DNA from: Owenia fusiformis
Lineage: Eukaryota > Annelida > Polychaeta > Sabellida > Oweniidae
Length of the DNA: 64,000 nucleotides
Assembly (NCBI GenBank): GCA_903813345.2
Contig: CAIIXF020000010.1
Coordinates: 35,203,425 to 35,267,424, forward strand
Reading direction: 5' to 3'
Shown one piece after another: positions 60,207 through 64,000 of this stretch; positions within the stretch are counted from its first letter, which is position 1, and the number at the start of each line of letters is the position of its first letter. The translations under genes were made by a program, and so were the position numbers. The notes below the pieces were generated by a model, which saw only the letters and a list, made by a program, of their open reading frames with translations, was not told where the DNA came from and did not search any database.

Positions 60207-60595
60207 ATATATAGAGATTATCCTATATGATGTTCAGTTCATTTATATTGGGATTGTCCCGAGGTAAATATAATATATCTGTCCGAGGGCCGCAGCTTGG
60301 TCCAGAGGGAAAATATATTATATTGGCCAAGGATAATCCCAATATCCTGAACCAACTATAGGATAATATGTTTATCCCATACCAATCTTGGTCATCTGGT
60401 TCACATTGTTCAATCGTGGAAATATTTTAGAATATTCATGTCCAGTTTTGTTTTCTTGGCCTTGGGCGGATTTTCCTGTTCTCTCAAATATTCCCACATC
60501 TATTTTCTCGAATTTTTGATTGATAAGTGGATGCTCCTTCCCTTTTTTAAACCTTCAAACAGATCCCGTAATATATACCTGTAACACATCCAAGT
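60207..60595. mobile_element. AGAGATTATCCTATATG palindromic element, copy 2 (deleted)
   Basis: Has the full first palindrome and TTTATCCCATACCAATCTTG, but lacks the GCGGGCAGATATACTATATC hairpin block present in copies 1 and 3. It joins CAGATCCCG directly to ACCTGTAACAC. Confidence 0.75.
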
Positions 60596-61574
60596 AAACA
60601 TGTATATATATTCCAATGTATATTTCCCGCTGCGTATCTCCCGATCCAAATATTCCCGGGAAAATGTTTTTTATTCAGTGTAGAAACAGTCAATTTGTAA
60701 AAGTATCTTGCTAAAGCAAAACTGTCAAAATAGATCCAGCAGACCGTAGAATTTTTCTTAACCAAAATGATGATGGATTTCTTGAAAATAATGAGAATGA
60801 GAACGCTTAATAAAAAAAAACTGGATATGCAGGGTGTCCTGAAAACTTCACTTGTAAAACCTCACTTTTCAAAGGATTTAGTTATGTGATGATCAGTTTT
60901 GAATAATGATCACTGGGAAAAGATTTCAGAGAAAGAGCGTATATCATACAATGTTTATTGATGATATGTTGACATTGCTGATCATTATTGACATCGCTGA
61001 TGGAGAATAAGTACCAAAATGTAACGCTTTGTGCGAATGTTACTCATGGTGAATTTCTGATGGAATTTCTTACTATGGCATAGTAACAGGATATTGTATG
61101 ACCACTATCAAATAATTTAATCAAGTCGTTTTTAACTTCTCAATTTACATTTTTTGTTTACAATCACACGAGACATGTGAGCCCTGGTATGTGAAGCTGA
61201 TCTGAGAAGTCTTAATAAACAATAGCTCTGTAAAAAAAATGATTAAATTAAATTACATAAGATTCGGAATGAAAGTGCCCCGTAAATATTTAGTGCATTG
61301 GGCAAATAGAATCCTTTTTATTGCATTTAATTCAAAATATTCCTATGCTGGCTGTACTAATTCTTCAAAACTTTCAGGCATTGACATCATTGATTTGACT
61401 CATTTGCAACCAATCAGCGCGCCGGAAATTATCGATTTTCTTTACTTTGTGGAAAGGTGAATATTAATTTCATATTCTGTCAATGTTTAATACACGTAAA
61501 TATTAGATTTACAATTGTACTTTTTTGTTACAATGTTATATTCATTTCATATTCTGTCAATGTTTAATACAAAT
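60596..61574. other. No gene recognised
   Basis: Includes a direct repeat of about 80 bp: TTTCATATTCTGTCAATGTT + TAATAC at about 61470 and 61549. The 73-residue frame at 61239-61460 has no known domain. Confidence 0.4.
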
Positions 61575-62877
61575 ACCTACATATAGATATCTCAAACTGG
61601 GAACTGGGGACTGGGGACCAGCTTAGAAGATACATACATACATATAACATAGATATCTCAAAATGTGAACTGGGGACTGGGGACCAACTTATAAGATACA
61701 TACAAATACATAAATATACACAAACATAGATATCTCAAACTGGAAACTGGGGACTGGGGACCTTCTTAAAAAGATACATACAAATACATACATATTATAT
61801 ATAGCATATAAATATCTCAAACTGGGAACTGGGGACTGGGGACCTTCTTAAAATATACATACAAATACATACATATTATATATAGCATATAGATATCTCA
61901 AACTGGGAACTGGGGACTGGGGACCAGCTAAGAAGATATATACAAATACATACATATATAACATGTATACAATTCACATATATCTCATAAATTAAAGCAT
62001 ATTCATAGATATCTCAATGTAAGATATTCATGAATTATTGTTATTTAATTAACATATGCTATGCCAACTAATAAATTAATTGTTCTGTATCTAGTTCTAT
62101 ATAGAGATTATCCTATATGAGGTTCAGGATATTGGGATTATCCCGAGGCCAATATAATATATTTGCCCGAGGGCCGCAGGTCCCGAGGGAAAATATATTA
62201 TATTGGCCAAGGGATAATCCCAATATCCTGAACCGACTATAGGATAATATGTTTATCCCATACCAATCTTGGTCATCTGGTTAACATTGTTCAATCATGG
62301 AAATATTTTAGAATACTCATGTCCTTGTTTTCTTGGCCGTGGGCGGATTTTCCTGTTCTCTCAAATATTCCCATATTTATTTTCTCTAATTTTTGATTGA
62401 TTAAGTGGATGCTCCTTCCCTTTTTAAGCCATCAAACAGATCCCGATAGTCTGTGTTTTCTCCATTGCCGTTTACAGTCATTACGCGAACGTTACAAATT
62501 ATGAACAAATATGCGAGCTGCGATTATGACGTAGCGGGCAGATATACTATATCTGCCCGCTCGGAGCGGGACGTAAAGCTATATCTGCCCGCTGATGAAA
62601 ATATAAGTTTTTACAAACCGGCTTTATGTACCTGTAACACGTCCAAGTATGGGATAAATATGTATCTAGTCTATCTAATTAACATATTCCATGCTTGTAT
62701 ATATATCATACATATATATGAATACATATAATGATGTATGTATCTATCTAATTTGCATATTCTGTGCTGGCATATAATATATATATGCATGAATACATAG
62801 ATATATGTATGTATACATATATGTATCTATCTAATTTGCATATTCTATGCTGGTTTACATGGCCCATAAGCCAAAGT
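61575..62877. repeat. Right arm of the 6.8-kb inverted repeat
   Basis: Reverse complement of 56127-57240, with five copies of the GGGGACTGGGGACC unit followed by the A/T-rich and CTAATTTGCATATTC blocks. It ends GGTTTACATGGCCCATAAGC. It is interrupted by element copy 3 at 62097-62659. Confidence 0.9.
62097..62659. mobile_element. AGAGATTATCCTATATG palindromic element, copy 3 (longest)
   Basis: It contains both hairpins (the first centred on GGCCGCAGGTCCCGAG, the second GCGGGCAGATATACTATATC) and the CCAAGTATGGGATAAA end. Inserted in the right arm of the large inverted repeat; the left arm has the empty site near 56330. The 92-residue frame at 62453 is incidental. Confidence 0.85.
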
Positions 62878-62929
62878 TCATTACATCTTGCTGGTAAATA
62901 TTCTATATAGCCAATCTCCAAAGATACCA

Positions 62930-63300
62930 TACGGTACTGTTTTGGATATGGTACCATATGGTACTGTTTTGGATATGGTACCATATGGTATTGTTTTGGA
63001 TATGGTACCATATGGTACTGTTTTGGATATGGTACCATATGATACTGTTTTGGATATGGTATCATATGGTACTGTTTGGATATGGTACCATATGGTACTG
63101 TTTTGGATATGGTACCATATGGTACTGTTTTGGATATGGTACCATATGATACTGTTTTGGATATGGTACCATATGGTACTGTTGTGGATATGGTACCACA
63201 TGGTACTGTTTTGGATATGGTACCATATGGTACTGTTTTGGATATGGTACCATATGGTACTGTTTTGGATATGGTACCATGTGGTACTGTGAAATATGGT
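62930..63300. repeat. 27-bp satellite, GGTACCATATGGTACTG unit
   Basis: About 13 near-identical copies of GGTACCATATGGTACTGTTT + TGGATAT. The unit length is a multiple of three and free of stops in several frames on both strands. The array therefore creates frames of up to 207 residues reading MVPYGTVLD or VPYPKQYHM. I see no evidence that any is a gene. Loose copies of the ATACCATATGGTACCAT core continue to about 63400. Confidence 0.95.
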
Positions 63301-63400
63301 ACGGTATAAAACCATGAAATGTGGAGGTGTATGACCCCATACTTTGACAGTATCATACCATATGGTACCATACTCTAAATGTACCATATGGTACTATGAT

Positions 63401-64000
63401 TTAAGAATGGGGAATGGGATGAATATGAATATTAATTCTTGAAAGCAAGTTTCATTTAATTTGAAATCAATTAACAATTATTTCATAAAAGAGCAATTTT
63501 GGCAAATAATTGGTAATTTTTGGTTAATAGCTAGGACTGGGATTAACATGACGGCAGAATAATTATTTCAAAATATTTTTTGGAAAAACTATGACTCACA
63601 CCTCAAACACCTGCCAAACCCTTAGTCCAAACAATAATATACATAAATAAACATTTAGAAAATGACATACTTATTTAAAAAGTTAATGTATTGTGTTGTG
63701 AAATAAAAGTTTAGGAAAGTTTGTGTTTGAAGAAGTACCCCGATTTATTGAATATTGTAATCTTGCATCAACTCATGATGACCCCCCTCAAAGAAACATT
63801 TTAAAAAAATTCTGAAAAAATAATACTGATGAGGTTAAATTGGAAAATTAAGTAAGATATCTTCTAAAGATGTCCTTCAAGATACATATTTGTATTTTGC
63901 TGAATTAATATATTTTCCCTCACATTCAGTTTTGAGAATAACCTATAGAAATGACTCTTCATTTAGTAATATAGAGTTGTGATGTAGATTGAATCTTCAG
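63401..64000. other. No gene recognised
   Basis: A+T-rich DNA to the window end, with no repeat or coding signal noticed. Confidence 0.4.

Larger units (their letters stand above)
59189..61463. mobile_element. Candidate 2.3-kb element with TTCACCTTTCCACAAAGT ends
   Basis: TTCACCTTTCCACAAAGT at about 59191 is inverted at ACTTTGTGGAAAGGTGAA ending at about 61462. Just left of it and again at 61496-61537 lies an identical direct copy of a 42-bp stretch (AAATATTAGATTTACAATTG and on). Two palindromic elements are nested inside. No transposase frame. Confidence 0.45.

Noticed and set aside
57480-60850. 57485-57512 and 60829 as the two ends of one mariner element
   Set aside because: Both face the wrong way: the first is a right end and the second a left end, so they cannot bound the same copy.
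62748-63387. Frames of 134-207 residues on both strands
   Set aside because: Produced by a stop-free 27-bp satellite; same peptide repeated in several frames.

Overview
The window looks like nuclear DNA of an invertebrate animal, probably a marine one. It is A+T-rich, its coding pieces are short exons with GT/AG borders, and it is crowded with animal-type transposable elements: a DIRS-type retrotransposon, mariner relics, TTAA-flanked elements, many foldback MITEs and a LINE tail. A fragment of a Cys-rich (CXC) protein family that is widespread in invertebrate genomes is also present. No organism can be named from the sequence alone. There is no operon, CRISPR array or rRNA, and I recognised no tRNA. 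Most long open frames are by-products of satellites or of the large duplication.

The most interesting content is a small gene family on the minus strand. Gene A has a short exon encoding a typical secretory signal peptide (13527-13430), then two exons each encoding one RRM (RNA-recognition-motif) domain (5248-4943 and 4828-4588, the last with a stop). Gene B has a near-identical signal-peptide exon (25336-25227) and one RRM exon with a stop (22463-22226). All junctions are phase 2 and agree (AG|G, AC|G). The implied products are small secreted RRM proteins of about 214 and 115 residues. Their RRMs have lost the aromatic residues that normally stack on RNA in RNP2 and RNP1. The exon linkage is inferred, not proven by transcripts.

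Gene B lies in a 7,906-bp segment (18870-26775) repeated head-to-tail as 26776-34681. I saw a single base difference, and there is a 4-bp ACTT microhomology at the junction. This is either a very recent tandem duplication, giving B1 and B2, or an assembly artefact.

Layout: 1-2.4 kb CT-rich satellite and short repeats; 2.8-3.4 kb LINE tail and TACCG-type repeats; 4.6-13.5 kb gene A, whose roughly 8-kb first intron holds a ~160-bp tandem array, a 3.7-kb foldback element with a CXC-protein pseudogene, a TIR element made of short repeats, a mariner relic and a TTAA MITE; 13.6-18.8 kb MITEs and a 1-kb foldback; 18.87-34.68 kb the two duplicated units; 35-39 kb more MITEs; 39.26-41.31 kb a 2,054-bp element with a 9-bp target duplication; 41.4-44.85 kb a decayed DIRS-like element (gag, RT-RNase H, tyrosine recombinase); 45-55 kb mostly unremarkable A+T-rich DNA with minisatellites; 56.1-62.9 kb a large inverted repeat with nested palindromic elements; 62.93-63.3 kb a 27-bp satellite.
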